This document shows, one piece after another, positions 8,397 through 15,684 of a stretch of DNA of 64,000 bases. The notes under the pieces were generated by a model, which saw only the letters and a list, made by a program, of their open reading frames with translations, was not told where the DNA came from and ran no database searches. How positions within the stretch are numbered: the stretch's first letter is position 1; each line of letters starts with the position of its first letter. A program made the translations under genes and the position numbers. The stretch comes from Cyanobacteria bacterium FACHB-471. GTDB lineage: Bacteria; Cyanobacteriota; Cyanobacteriia; Elainellales; Elainellaceae. Location of the stretch: the NCBI GenBank assembly GCA_014695345.1, contig JACJOC010000095.1:1-64000 (forward strand). The letters run 5' to 3'.

Positions 8397-10541
8397 CTAC
8401 CTGAGAGCTGTTACAACAGCATTAGTTTCTCTTAAAAGCTCCAGTGCTGCTGCAACCACAGTTTCGGGAGGGATGTCTAAACACTCCAAGTTATAGGGAC
8501 AAGTGAATGCATAGCAGGGGCTACATACAGTAGGGCGACGCAGCAACCGAACAGGAGCATGACGAGGACACCATTGTGATTCCCGTTCAGTTCCGGCAAA
8601 CAAAACAACCATTGGAGTTTGTGTTGCGTCGGCAATGTGCATGGTTGAGGTGTTGTTGGTTAACACCAGTTGAGCCTCTGCCACCAAATTTGCTAATTCT
8701 GACAAACTGGTTTTACCAATCAGATCAATGGCACAGTTGCCCAACGCCTGAAGTAAGGGGAAAGCACGATCGCGATCTTTTTCAACCCCTGTTACCACCA
8801 CTGACCATTTGGTAATCTCACTCAGCCGTCGAGCCGCTGCGGCAAAGCGATCGGGGTCATAGTTGCGAGATTGGCAGGTTGTCCAAGGGTTGAGCAAAAT
8901 GAATTCTCTAGGAAGCTTAAATTTTGAATTTTGAATTTTAAATTTTGAGGTTTGAATCGCTAAATGGCGATCGCTCACTTCAAAACCAACTGATTCAATC
9001 AGTCTCAGGTTGCGCTCTACCTGGTGGATTTCATCAGGAGCAGAGTTCAATTCGTGAGTCAGAAAGCCCAGTCCTTTTTCTTTAGATTCTCCTAAACGCA
9101 GGGGAATTCCTGCCAAATAACAAATTAGGGCTACTGGATGAGGACTTTGGCTGAAACTGGTGAAAATGATGGCTGCATCGAAGTGGCGATCGCTCAAAAA
9201 CTTAACTAACTCCCATTCTCGCTCTGGATCAAATGGCAACCGTCCTAAATCTTGCCACAGTACTCGCCAGGGCAACACTTCATCGACCCAGGGCAACAAT
9301 GGTGCAGTCAGTGCCCCAGAAGGACTTGCCATTAGCGTTAGTTTCGCCGCTGGTAAATTTTGCTTGATTGCCCGCAAAGCAGGGCTAGTCATAATCACAT
9401 CGCCAATATTATCCAATCGCATCACCAGGAGGTTGCGAACATTTCTCCAATCTACTGAAAGTGAGTTTTCAAAGTTGAATTGTAAGTTTTGAGTTTTGAG
9501 TTTTAAGCTTTGCTCTCCTACCCCTTTACTCTTCTGCTCCCACACCCTTTCTACTGCTGCCAACACTTCAGCAGGGGCGATCGCCTGCATACAGCTCTCC
9601 CATTGGTCAAATGGGCAAACTCCGCCATACCAGCAGCGTTGCTCAGTAAAGTTCTGAATGTTTCGCTCAGGGCACTCAGGATAACCTTGCAAGTTGATGT
9701 GAGGGAAAGGTTGTCCATAGCGACCGTGCCAGGACGGTCCGAATAGGGTAATCGTGGGGATATTCAAAGCCGCAGCAATGCGCGCAGGGCCAGTGTCAGC
9801 AGCAATCACTAGATCTGCTTCTGCCATTACCGCTGCTAGTTGTCGTAGAGAGCCTCGTTGCCATACTCGTGCCGTGCCACCAATATGTCGAGCAATGTGC
9901 TCAGCTTGTGCCGGGTCTGCACCTACGGGAATCAGAATCGTGGCACCATACCGTCGTTGCAATGCACGTCCTAACTGTACGAAGTTTGCGGTTGACCACC
10001 GTTTGACAGGCATTCCAGCATCAGGACATAAAACGATGAGTGGACAATAAGCTGCACCTAATGCTTGATGTGCTGATTCATGTTCCGCTGCGGTTAGGTG
10101 AAGCAATGGTTGGTCAAGGGGCATCGCATCCACAGCAATTAATCCCTCTTCAACCAGAATGTTGAGGAAGCGATCGCCTACCCTCTGGTGCTCTGGAGGA
10201 TTGCGCCACAGGTTCGTTACTGTCCGTTTTGCGCCACTGCTCTGAATTGCTTCAGCAATGCCATCGTAATTAGTATCTGAAACGATTAGATCAAAAGACT
10301 GATTCTTCAACGCCTGATCAACTGTCTGTCGAGCCTCACCCTGTTTGACCTCAATCACCTGATGAATGAGTGGATGCTGCTGCAACAGTTGACTTCCTGG
10401 CGCAAATGTTAAAACGGTGAGTTGTGCTTGGGGGTGCGAATTTGCTAAAGCGGCGATCGCAGGTAGTGCAATCAATACATCCCCTAACCCCCCTAATAGC
10501 TCAACAAATAAAATCTGGTGGAATGTGTCAGCGTGTGACAT
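8397..10541 (-). CDS. Double-domain GT9 (heptosyltransferase-type) protein
   Basis: 714 residues made of two complete GT9 units. The first (about 8-340) begins FVELLGGLGDVLIALPAI and contains ADTGPARIAAAL. The second (about 368-705) begins LLVMRLDNIGDVIMTSPAL and contains LTNNTSTMHIADA and a Cys cluster (CSPC-x4-CPYNLEC). GT9 enzymes transfer L,D- or D,D-heptose from the ADP sugar; they are normally about 340 residues, so this is a head-to-tail fusion. The inter-domain linker (near residue 350) and a loop in the second domain are encoded by AT-rich 7-nt tandem repeats. Two 14-nt repeats precede the start codon. The first unit uses a GGLGD rather than the usual R-x-D-x2-GD entry motif, so donor use may differ between the halves. 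Confidence 0.85.
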   Translation of the reverse strand: MSHADTFHQILFVELLGGLGDVLIALPAIAALANSHPQAQLTVLTFAPGSQLLQQHPLIHQVIEVKQGEARQTVDQALKNQSFDLIVSDTNYDGIAEAIQSSGAKRTVTNLWRNPPEHQRVGDRFLNILVEEGLIAVDAMPLDQPLLHLTAAEHESAHQALGAAYCPLIVLCPDAGMPVKRWSTANFVQLGRALQRRYGATILIPVGADPAQAEHIARHIGGTARVWQRGSLRQLAAVMAEADLVIAADTGPARIAAALNIPTITLFGPSWHGRYGQPFPHINLQGYPECPERNIQNFTEQRCWYGGVCPFDQWESCMQAIAPAEVLAAVERVWEQKSKGVGEQSLKLKTQNLQFNFENSLSVDWRNVRNLLVMRLDNIGDVIMTSPALRAIKQNLPAAKLTLMASPSGALTAPLLPWVDEVLPWRVLWQDLGRLPFDPEREWELVKFLSDRHFDAAIIFTSFSQSPHPVALICYLAGIPLRLGESKEKGLGFLTHELNSAPDEIHQVERNLRLIESVGFEVSDRHLAIQTSKFKIQNSKFKLPREFILLNPWTTCQSRNYDPDRFAAAARRLSEITKWSVVVTGVEKDRDRAFPLLQALGNCAIDLIGKTSLSELANLVAEAQLVLTNNTSTMHIADATQTPMVVLFAGTERESQWCPRHAPVRLLRRPTVCSPCYAFTCPYNLECLDIPPETVVAAALELLRETNAVVTALR
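8922..8956. repeat. Heptanucleotide tandem repeat inside the second GT9 domain
   Basis: Five consecutive 7-nt units read TTTTGAA, TTTTGAA, TTTTAAA, TTTTGAG, GTTTGAA on the plus strand. They lie within the coding sequence of the double GT9 gene and encode a Lys/Phe/Ser-rich loop. Because 7 is not a multiple of 3, gain or loss of a unit would shift the frame. Confidence 0.85.
9472..9513. repeat. Second heptanucleotide tract, in the GT9-GT9 linker
   Basis: About six degenerate 7-nt units, three of them GTTTTGA or GTTTTAA in a row (9486-9506), encode the linker between the two GT9 domains. This is the same repeat style as 8922-8956, resembling cyanobacterial short tandemly repeated (STRR-like) heptamers. 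Confidence 0.75.
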
Positions 10542-10542
10542 A

Positions 10543-10570
10543 GCTTTTTATTGACGGCTTTTTATTGACG
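10543..10570. repeat. 14-nt tandem duplication next to the double GT9 start codon
   Basis: GCTTTTTATTGACG occurs twice in direct tandem (10543-10556 and 10557-10570), immediately upstream of the minus-strand start codon at 10541. It occupies the ribosome-binding region, and no good Shine-Dalgarno sequence is visible there. Confidence 0.85.
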
Positions 10571-10593
10571 GATGAAATGACCAATGACTAACC

Positions 10594-11415
10594 CTAAATC
10601 GACAACAACTGAGGAGCATCCTGACTGCGATCAACAATCGTAGTTGGCAATTCCTGATGATAAACTCCCGATGGCAGTAAACCACAGCCACCATAACGAG
10701 CCATGACCCTCAGTTGAGCCAACACATCCTCTCCACAGTGGTTAGGGGGAAGTTCTTGCCAGAAACTGAAGCCACCGACATCTCGCAGTTTTGTGGCATC
10801 GTATAAAACGCATCCGGCAACCCAAGCCACTTTATATTTATATTTTTTTGCGGGAAAGTGAGAAGCTTGATTAATGCAGCCAAGCTGCTGCTGAACGTGG
10901 TACAAGTTAGCCGCATTGTGTAACTTATATCGTTCCCATTGGGGTGTTCCAGAGCGGACTACTTCTGGCTGAACGGGTTCCTGCCAAAGTTCGATCGCCT
11001 GTTGATCGGGCCGCACATCATTCAGAAAGCTGAGTCCAATCACCGCAGAACCAACAAATCCACACTGTTCTTCTTGCATCGCCTGTAGAAGATATTCCAC
11101 GACGTAGGGTTCTAGAATTAAGTCGTCGTCCAAAAACAAAACATAGGGTGCGGTTGCCTGTTCCAGCAAAAACTGGCGCTGCTCTGCAACGCCGCGTCGA
11201 GGCAAATGTTTGTGGGTGATGACTGAGTGCCCATGAGCTTGCAGCACTCGGATCGCAACCTGTACTTCGTTTGTAGTTAACGGATCGCTATCTTCGGTCT
11301 GGTCAGAAATGATGACTCGGAAGTCTCGGTAGGTTTGAGCGCAGAGGCTAGTTAGAGTAACCGCTAATGCAGTAGCGCGGCGATAAGTAGGAATGAGAAT
11401 ATCAATGGTTGCCAT
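10594..11415 (-). CDS. Glycosyltransferase family 2 protein
   Basis: The GT2 domain begins exactly at the ATG at 11415 (ATIDILIPTYRR), giving 273 residues; the longer open frame upstream is not needed. The GT-A motifs are IPTYRR, the metal-binding LFLDDDLILE (DDD) and a late GEDVLAQLR acidic motif. The ATG overlaps the stop of the upstream GT9 gene by one base (TAATG), so translation is coupled. It probably extends the glycan made by the heptose cluster. The donor sugar is not evident. A 52-bp spacer with 14-nt repeats separates it from the double GT9 gene. Confidence 0.83.
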   Translation of the reverse strand: MATIDILIPTYRRATALAVTLTSLCAQTYRDFRVIISDQTEDSDPLTTNEVQVAIRVLQAHGHSVITHKHLPRRGVAEQRQFLLEQATAPYVLFLDDDLILEPYVVEYLLQAMQEEQCGFVGSAVIGLSFLNDVRPDQQAIELWQEPVQPEVVRSGTPQWERYKLHNAANLYHVQQQLGCINQASHFPAKKYKYKVAWVAGCVLYDATKLRDVGGFSFWQELPPNHCGEDVLAQLRVMARYGGCGLLPSGVYHQELPTTIVDRSQDAPQLLSI

Positions 11416-12581
11416 TACACGATTTCTAATAATGGGTATGGGTGGGCAGTTAAAGGTTGAGTAAAGGAGGGTGCGATCGCCACCGTTGCTCCTGTGCAAT
11501 ATCCGTGTTGTCCCGATTGCAAAAGCTCTAAAGCTGCATCAACGACCGTTTCTGGTTTCACTAACCGCAAGCAATGATAGTGCCCCTCTGGGCAAATGCT
11601 CTTATAGCAAATACGGCAAGGAACATCGTGAAACAATACGCGATTAGGTACTTCCCAGGGAGTATGTTGTGGGTTAGTCAAAGCATACAGATCAACCACA
11701 GGTGTCCCTACGGCTGCTGCGATGTGAACTGGACCTGTGTTGTTGGAAATTAGCAGAGGAGCGAGGTCTAATAGTGCAGTGAGTTCTCCCAAATCTAAAC
11801 AGCCAACCAGTGCGTGAGAAGCTGCGTTCATATCTTGACGAATAGACGCAATGAGTTCTTGCTCTGGTTCTGTTCCAGTAAAGATAACTGGAATACCGTA
11901 CCGCTGCACAAGCTGATCTGCAACGATCGCAAAGTGTTCGGGAGGGTAGCGACGCGAGAGGGCTGTTGCGCCAGGGTGAATCACAATCCAGGGACGTTCC
12001 AGGTTAATGTTTAATTCCTGTAACAGTTGCAGAACTCTAGTTTGAGCTACTTCTGGAACTTGCAAACTCATTCGCTGATCGGCAATTTCACTGCCCACGC
12101 TAGCTACCAAATCAAGCTGACGACGAACTTCATGGCGAGTAAATTGATCGGGTTCAGGATCTTTGACCCAGTCAGTGAGTAGCTGATAAGGATTTTCGTG
12201 ACAGTGTGCCAACCGCAGTGGAATTCCTGCCATGTAGCAGAGAAATGCTGATGGCAATGGGTTCTGGCTATAAACTGTGAAAATTACGGCTGCATCAAAG
12301 TTGGCTTGTCGCAGTCGCTCAATCATTTCATATTCTAGACTGCTATCCCTGCGAGGAGCCGTTGCTTTTAGCCAAGGTGAGTCATAAATAATCAAATCAT
12401 CCAGTTCTGAGATAAGAGGGGCAACCACACTTCCAGCCGAAGAGGTGAGCAAGGTGATGCATCGTTCAGGCTGTGAGGCTTTTAGGGCACGCATGGCGGG
12501 TGTGGTCATAATCACATCACCAATAGTGTCTAACCTAACGCAAAGGATATTTTTGGCGTTATCCCAAGCTGCTTGTGTCAT
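11415..12581 (-). CDS. GT9 heptosyltransferase-type glycosyltransferase
   Basis: 388 residues with the full GT9 architecture. The N-terminal acceptor domain starts ILCVRLDTIGDVIMTTPAM, the classical RxDxxGD entry motif. The C-terminal donor domain includes WIVIHPGATALSRRYP and ISNNTGPVHIAAA. The Cys-containing segment CRIC-x4-CPEG...C near the C-terminus matches the one in the double GT9 protein. It overlaps the upstream hldE-like gene by 23 bp and the downstream GT2 gene by one base, placing it firmly in one operon with ADP-heptose synthesis. Heptose transfer is the most likely activity; the acceptor is unknown. Confidence 0.87.
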   Translation of the reverse strand: MTQAAWDNAKNILCVRLDTIGDVIMTTPAMRALKASQPERCITLLTSSAGSVVAPLISELDDLIIYDSPWLKATAPRRDSSLEYEMIERLRQANFDAAVIFTVYSQNPLPSAFLCYMAGIPLRLAHCHENPYQLLTDWVKDPEPDQFTRHEVRRQLDLVASVGSEIADQRMSLQVPEVAQTRVLQLLQELNINLERPWIVIHPGATALSRRYPPEHFAIVADQLVQRYGIPVIFTGTEPEQELIASIRQDMNAASHALVGCLDLGELTALLDLAPLLISNNTGPVHIAAAVGTPVVDLYALTNPQHTPWEVPNRVLFHDVPCRICYKSICPEGHYHCLRLVKPETVVDAALELLQSGQHGYCTGATVAIAPSFTQPLTAHPYPLLEIV

Positions 12582-14103
12582 AGGTTTTTAGGTTTTGAAT
12601 TTGTTGAATGAGTTGAGTGGTGGAGCGATCGCTCACAAACGGCAAAATTTTAACAACACCTCCCAGATCCTCAACTAGTGAAGCTTCGGGAAGGGTTTCT
12701 CGTGTGTAGTCGCCTCCTTTGACAAAAACTTGTGGACGGACAATTTGAATAAGATTGCAAGGATTGATTTCGTTAAAGGGAGCGATCGCATCTACACAGT
12801 TCAACGCTGCTAATACTGCCATGCGATCGGCTAAAGCGTTAACTGGTCGGGTATTTCCCTTTAGTTGTCGAACGCTTTCATCCGAATTGACCCCAACAAT
12901 CAAAATATCTCCCAATGCTTTAGCCTGATTGAGATAGGTAACGTGACCACGATGCAAGATATCAAAACAACCGTTGGTGAAGACGATGCGTTGCCCAGAG
13001 TTACGATAATGGTTAAGTTGATGTTCTAACTGGTTTTGAGTCGTCAGCAGTTTGGAAAAATTCCTCTCATCCCCAATCTTCTGATTCAGCTTAAGATTGG
13101 GATGAGGCAAATTATCATCCATCTCATTAACAGATTGCCGTAATGCTTCAATACTGCAAGCGGTTGTCCCAGGCTGAGCTACAACAATTGCTGTTGCAGC
13201 CGCTGCAAGATCAGCCGCCGTTGAAGTATCAGCACCCGCAGCGATCGCCAAAGCTAAAGTGCTGGTAAAAGTATCGCCTGCACCAGAGGTTTGTGATTGA
13301 GGAGCAGGTTTGACATAAGTGCGATGAGGAGGGCGATCGCGCTCAAAAATTAAAGCACCGCCGCGATCTAAAGTGACTGCTGCAATATTGGCTCTGGTTA
13401 GATCAAGAAGCTTTTCCCCATGTAGCAGGATTTGATCGATTCGATCTGCATTAGTTTCAAGCTTTTTCAGTCCTAAAAGGTGAGTGGCTTGACTGTAATT
13501 AGGCTTAACGGCTGTGACATTAATAGACTGATATTCGGTGAGTTGCTTGGAGTCTACAACGAGAGTGCAAGGCGATCGCCGCTGCAATTCTTCTAAAGTA
13601 CGAATCACAGATGGAGTCAGAATGCCATAGCCATAATCGGAGACAATAAGCGCATCACAGGTCGGAAATAGTTCAACCAGGCGATCGATGAGTCTTGTTT
13701 CAAGTTCAGATGAAATCGGATGAGTGCTGCCCTGATCAAATCGAACTAACAAATGAGAGGAAGCAATAATACGCTGTTTACTTAAAGTTTGGCGCGATCG
13801 CTCCTGAAGCAAATAAGCAGTTGAAACGCCTTGCGACTCCAAAGACTGTTTCAGCAAAGCTGCTTCTGGATCTTCACCAATGACTGAGAGAAATTTGACC
13901 TGACCTCCTAGACTACTAACGTTGAGAGCAGTGTTTGCGGCTCCGCCCGGTACGTTGAGACGTTCGGTGATGTTGACGACGGGGACGGGAGCTTCGGGGC
14001 AGAGGCGATCGCTACTGCCGTTGAGGTAACAGTCGAGGATAGCTTCACCGATTACCAGAACGTTGAGTTTTGAAAAACTGTTGATTAAGGATAAGTTGGA
14101 CAT
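12559..14103 (-). CDS. hldE: Bifunctional heptose-7-phosphate kinase / heptose-1-phosphate adenylyltransferase
   Basis: 514 residues. The N-terminal PfkB-type kinase (about 10-325) has VPGGAANTALN and the catalytic SGAGDTFTS. The C-terminal cytidylyltransferase-like domain (about 370-505) has FTNGCFDILHRGH, containing the HxGH nucleotidyl-transfer motif, and GVNSDESVR. This is the HldE/RfaE order and near-usual length (about 475 in E. coli). It phosphorylates D-glycero-beta-D-manno-heptose 7-phosphate and, after GmhB has acted, adenylylates the 1-phosphate to ADP-heptose. It starts 3 bp after the gmhB stop and overlaps the next GT9 gene by 23 bp. The call is strong. Confidence 0.93.
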   Translation of the reverse strand: MSNLSLINSFSKLNVLVIGEAILDCYLNGSSDRLCPEAPVPVVNITERLNVPGGAANTALNVSSLGGQVKFLSVIGEDPEAALLKQSLESQGVSTAYLLQERSRQTLSKQRIIASSHLLVRFDQGSTHPISSELETRLIDRLVELFPTCDALIVSDYGYGILTPSVIRTLEELQRRSPCTLVVDSKQLTEYQSINVTAVKPNYSQATHLLGLKKLETNADRIDQILLHGEKLLDLTRANIAAVTLDRGGALIFERDRPPHRTYVKPAPQSQTSGAGDTFTSTLALAIAAGADTSTAADLAAAATAIVVAQPGTTACSIEALRQSVNEMDDNLPHPNLKLNQKIGDERNFSKLLTTQNQLEHQLNHYRNSGQRIVFTNGCFDILHRGHVTYLNQAKALGDILIVGVNSDESVRQLKGNTRPVNALADRMAVLAALNCVDAIAPFNEINPCNLIQIVRPQVFVKGGDYTRETLPEASLVEDLGGVVKILPFVSDRSTTQLIQQIQNLKTYDTSSLG

Positions 14104-14106
14104 GGC

Positions 14107-14829
14107 TTATTCTTGGTGATCCGAGCCTTGGAGGGCTGCCCCCAAACCCTCTCCGAAGGTACTGGGGAGAGGAGGCAGGGGAACGCTTCGCATCGGTGGT
14201 ATCTCAAGGGCTCTGGGAACGGTTGGTACAAGATTTTGGTGAAGTTTAACGTGTGTTTTTGGGGTAGGGGAGGCGATCGCTTGAATTACATTTGCGGCTT
14301 CGATCAAATTGTTGACCATGTGATGAGGGAGACGCGGGCGGGAGAGTTGCCATTCGGTTTCGTTGCCGTTGTCAATCAAGATGGTACGACAACCCGCCTG
14401 TCGTCCTGCTTCGATGTCATTCAGAATGTCACCAATGAACCATGATTGTTCTAAGTCAATCTGATGTTCACTAGCAGCGCGATGGAGTAAACCAGGCTGG
14501 GGCTTGCGGCAGTTACAGCGAGTGGCGTAGTGAGTAATCCTGCCGTCAGGATGGTGAGGGCAGTAGTAGAATCCAGCCAAGGGTACTCCAACAGATTGAA
14601 ATAACTCACATAAGTGTTGCTCGACAGCCGTTAGTGCTGATTCGGGGAAGTAACCACGAGCTACCCCAGACTGATTGGTGATGATGAACAGTTGATAGTC
14701 AGCATAATGGAGCGATCGCACTGCCTCCAAAGCTCCCGCTGTCAGTCGGATTTTCTCCGGATCAACGTTGTAAGGCACATCTTCAACTAATGTCCCATCC
14801 TTATCTAGAAAAACTGCCCTTTCGCTCAT
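14107..14829 (-). CDS. gmhB: D-glycero-beta-D-manno-heptose-1,7-bisphosphate 7-phosphatase
   Basis: 240 residues. A HAD-IIIA phosphatase: FLDKDGTLVED carries the nucleophile pair DxD, ITNQSGVARG gives the Thr/Asn loop, the Zn site is CPHHP...CNC, and WFIGDILNDIEAG supplies the last acidic residues. GAGGA precedes the ATG by 7 nt. The family is about 190 residues; the last 50 or so here are a Pro-rich tail whose DNA looks like an interspersed repeat read in frame (see findings). It removes the 7-phosphate between the two HldE steps and sits 3 bp ahead of hldE. Confidence 0.92.
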   Translation of the reverse strand: MSERAVFLDKDGTLVEDVPYNVDPEKIRLTAGALEAVRSLHYADYQLFIITNQSGVARGYFPESALTAVEQHLCELFQSVGVPLAGFYYCPHHPDGRITHYATRCNCRKPQPGLLHRAASEHQIDLEQSWFIGDILNDIEAGRQAGCRTILIDNGNETEWQLSRPRLPHHMVNNLIEAANVIQAIASPTPKTHVKLHQNLVPTVPRALEIPPMRSVPLPPLPSTFGEGLGAALQGSDHQE

Positions 14830-14859
14830 CCTTGATTCCTCGTTATGTTGCTAAAAGGG

Positions 14860-14915
14860 TATTTTTGAACGTAGAACAATAGTTCACATAGAATAAAAGT
14901 TCACGTTCAAAAATA
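14860..14915. promoter_or_regulatory. 13-bp inverted repeat upstream of gmhB
   Basis: TATTTTTGAACGT (14860-14872) and ACGTTCAAAAATA (14903-14915) are perfect inverted copies 30 bp apart, in the 96-bp gap between the SDR gene and gmhB. The loop itself contains GAAC-AATA-GTTC. It could be a regulator site, an attenuator hairpin or a small repeat. It marks the only sizeable gap in the middle of the heptose cluster. Confidence 0.6.
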
Positions 14916-14925
14916 TTCCTCTAAT

Positions 14926-15651
14926 TTATGGCCAAGACGATTCTTGCATCGGCAATACCATTACTTCTGGAATTACTGTCTCTGCTGGCTGAGTCAGCAA
15001 AAAGCGAATGGTATTGGCGACGTGTTTGGGGTCTTGCAGTTTATCTAAAGGTGTATCGGGAAAGCGATCGAGAATGAAGGGGGTTTGCATTCCGCCTGCA
15101 ACAACGGCAGTCACTTTAACCTGGTGCGATCGCGCCTCAACATGCAGAGCGTGACTAAATCCTAACAAGCCCCACTTACTGGCATGGTATGCAGAAGCAT
15201 TTGCCCAAACTCGCTTTGAGGCGGTTGAGGCAATGTTAACAATGTGTCCGCTTCCTTGCTGCTTCATTAGAGGTAGAACTAATTTTGAGAGCAGGAATGG
15301 GCCGCGCAGGTTGACGCTGATTACCCGATCCCAGTCTGCAACTGTAAGTTCTTCAATCGGCAAGGTGACATCCGTTCCGGCATTGTTGATGAGGATGTCG
15401 ATCTTGCCACATTGGTCGATCACCTTCCGCACAACGGCTTCGGCTTGCTGGTCTTGAGTAATGTCAAGGGGTAAGGCGATCGCCTCAAATCCTTTACTCT
15501 GAAGCTCTTTTGTAACTTGTTCAGCCAGGTCAAACTGAATGTCAGCGACGACAATAACTGCCCCTGCTTCAGCCAAGGTATGGCAGATTGAAGCTCCCAA
15601 ACCACGTCCACCACCCGTTACCAATGTGACTTTTCCGGTCAATGCTTCCAT
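14926..15651 (-). CDS. SDR family oxidoreductase in the heptose cluster
   Basis: From the ATG at 15651, which has AGGAG 7 nt upstream, the protein is 241 residues; the frame extends to a TTG at 15672. The classical SDR motifs are present: TGGGRGLG for NAD(P) binding, the NNAG segment, a catalytic Ser (IASTAS) and YHASK. It resembles FabG-type reductases rather than the extended-SDR HldD epimerase, so it should not be counted as the ADP-heptose epimerase. Position between GmhA and GmhB suggests a sugar or precursor oxidoreduction step. The substrate is unknown. Confidence 0.85.
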   Translation of the reverse strand: MEALTGKVTLVTGGGRGLGASICHTLAEAGAVIVVADIQFDLAEQVTKELQSKGFEAIALPLDITQDQQAEAVVRKVIDQCGKIDILINNAGTDVTLPIEELTVADWDRVISVNLRGPFLLSKLVLPLMKQQGSGHIVNIASTASKRVWANASAYHASKWGLLGFSHALHVEARSHQVKVTAVVAGGMQTPFILDRFPDTPLDKLQDPKHVANTIRFLLTQPAETVIPEVMVLPMQESSWP

Positions 15652-15684
15652 TTGTGTCTCCTGTTGATTCAATTACTGATTTAA

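Noticed and set aside
14926..15651. The SDR gene as HldD, the ADP-heptose epimerase
   Set aside because: It has classical short-SDR motifs and length (241 residues) and a FabG-like layout. HldD is an extended SDR of about 310 residues.
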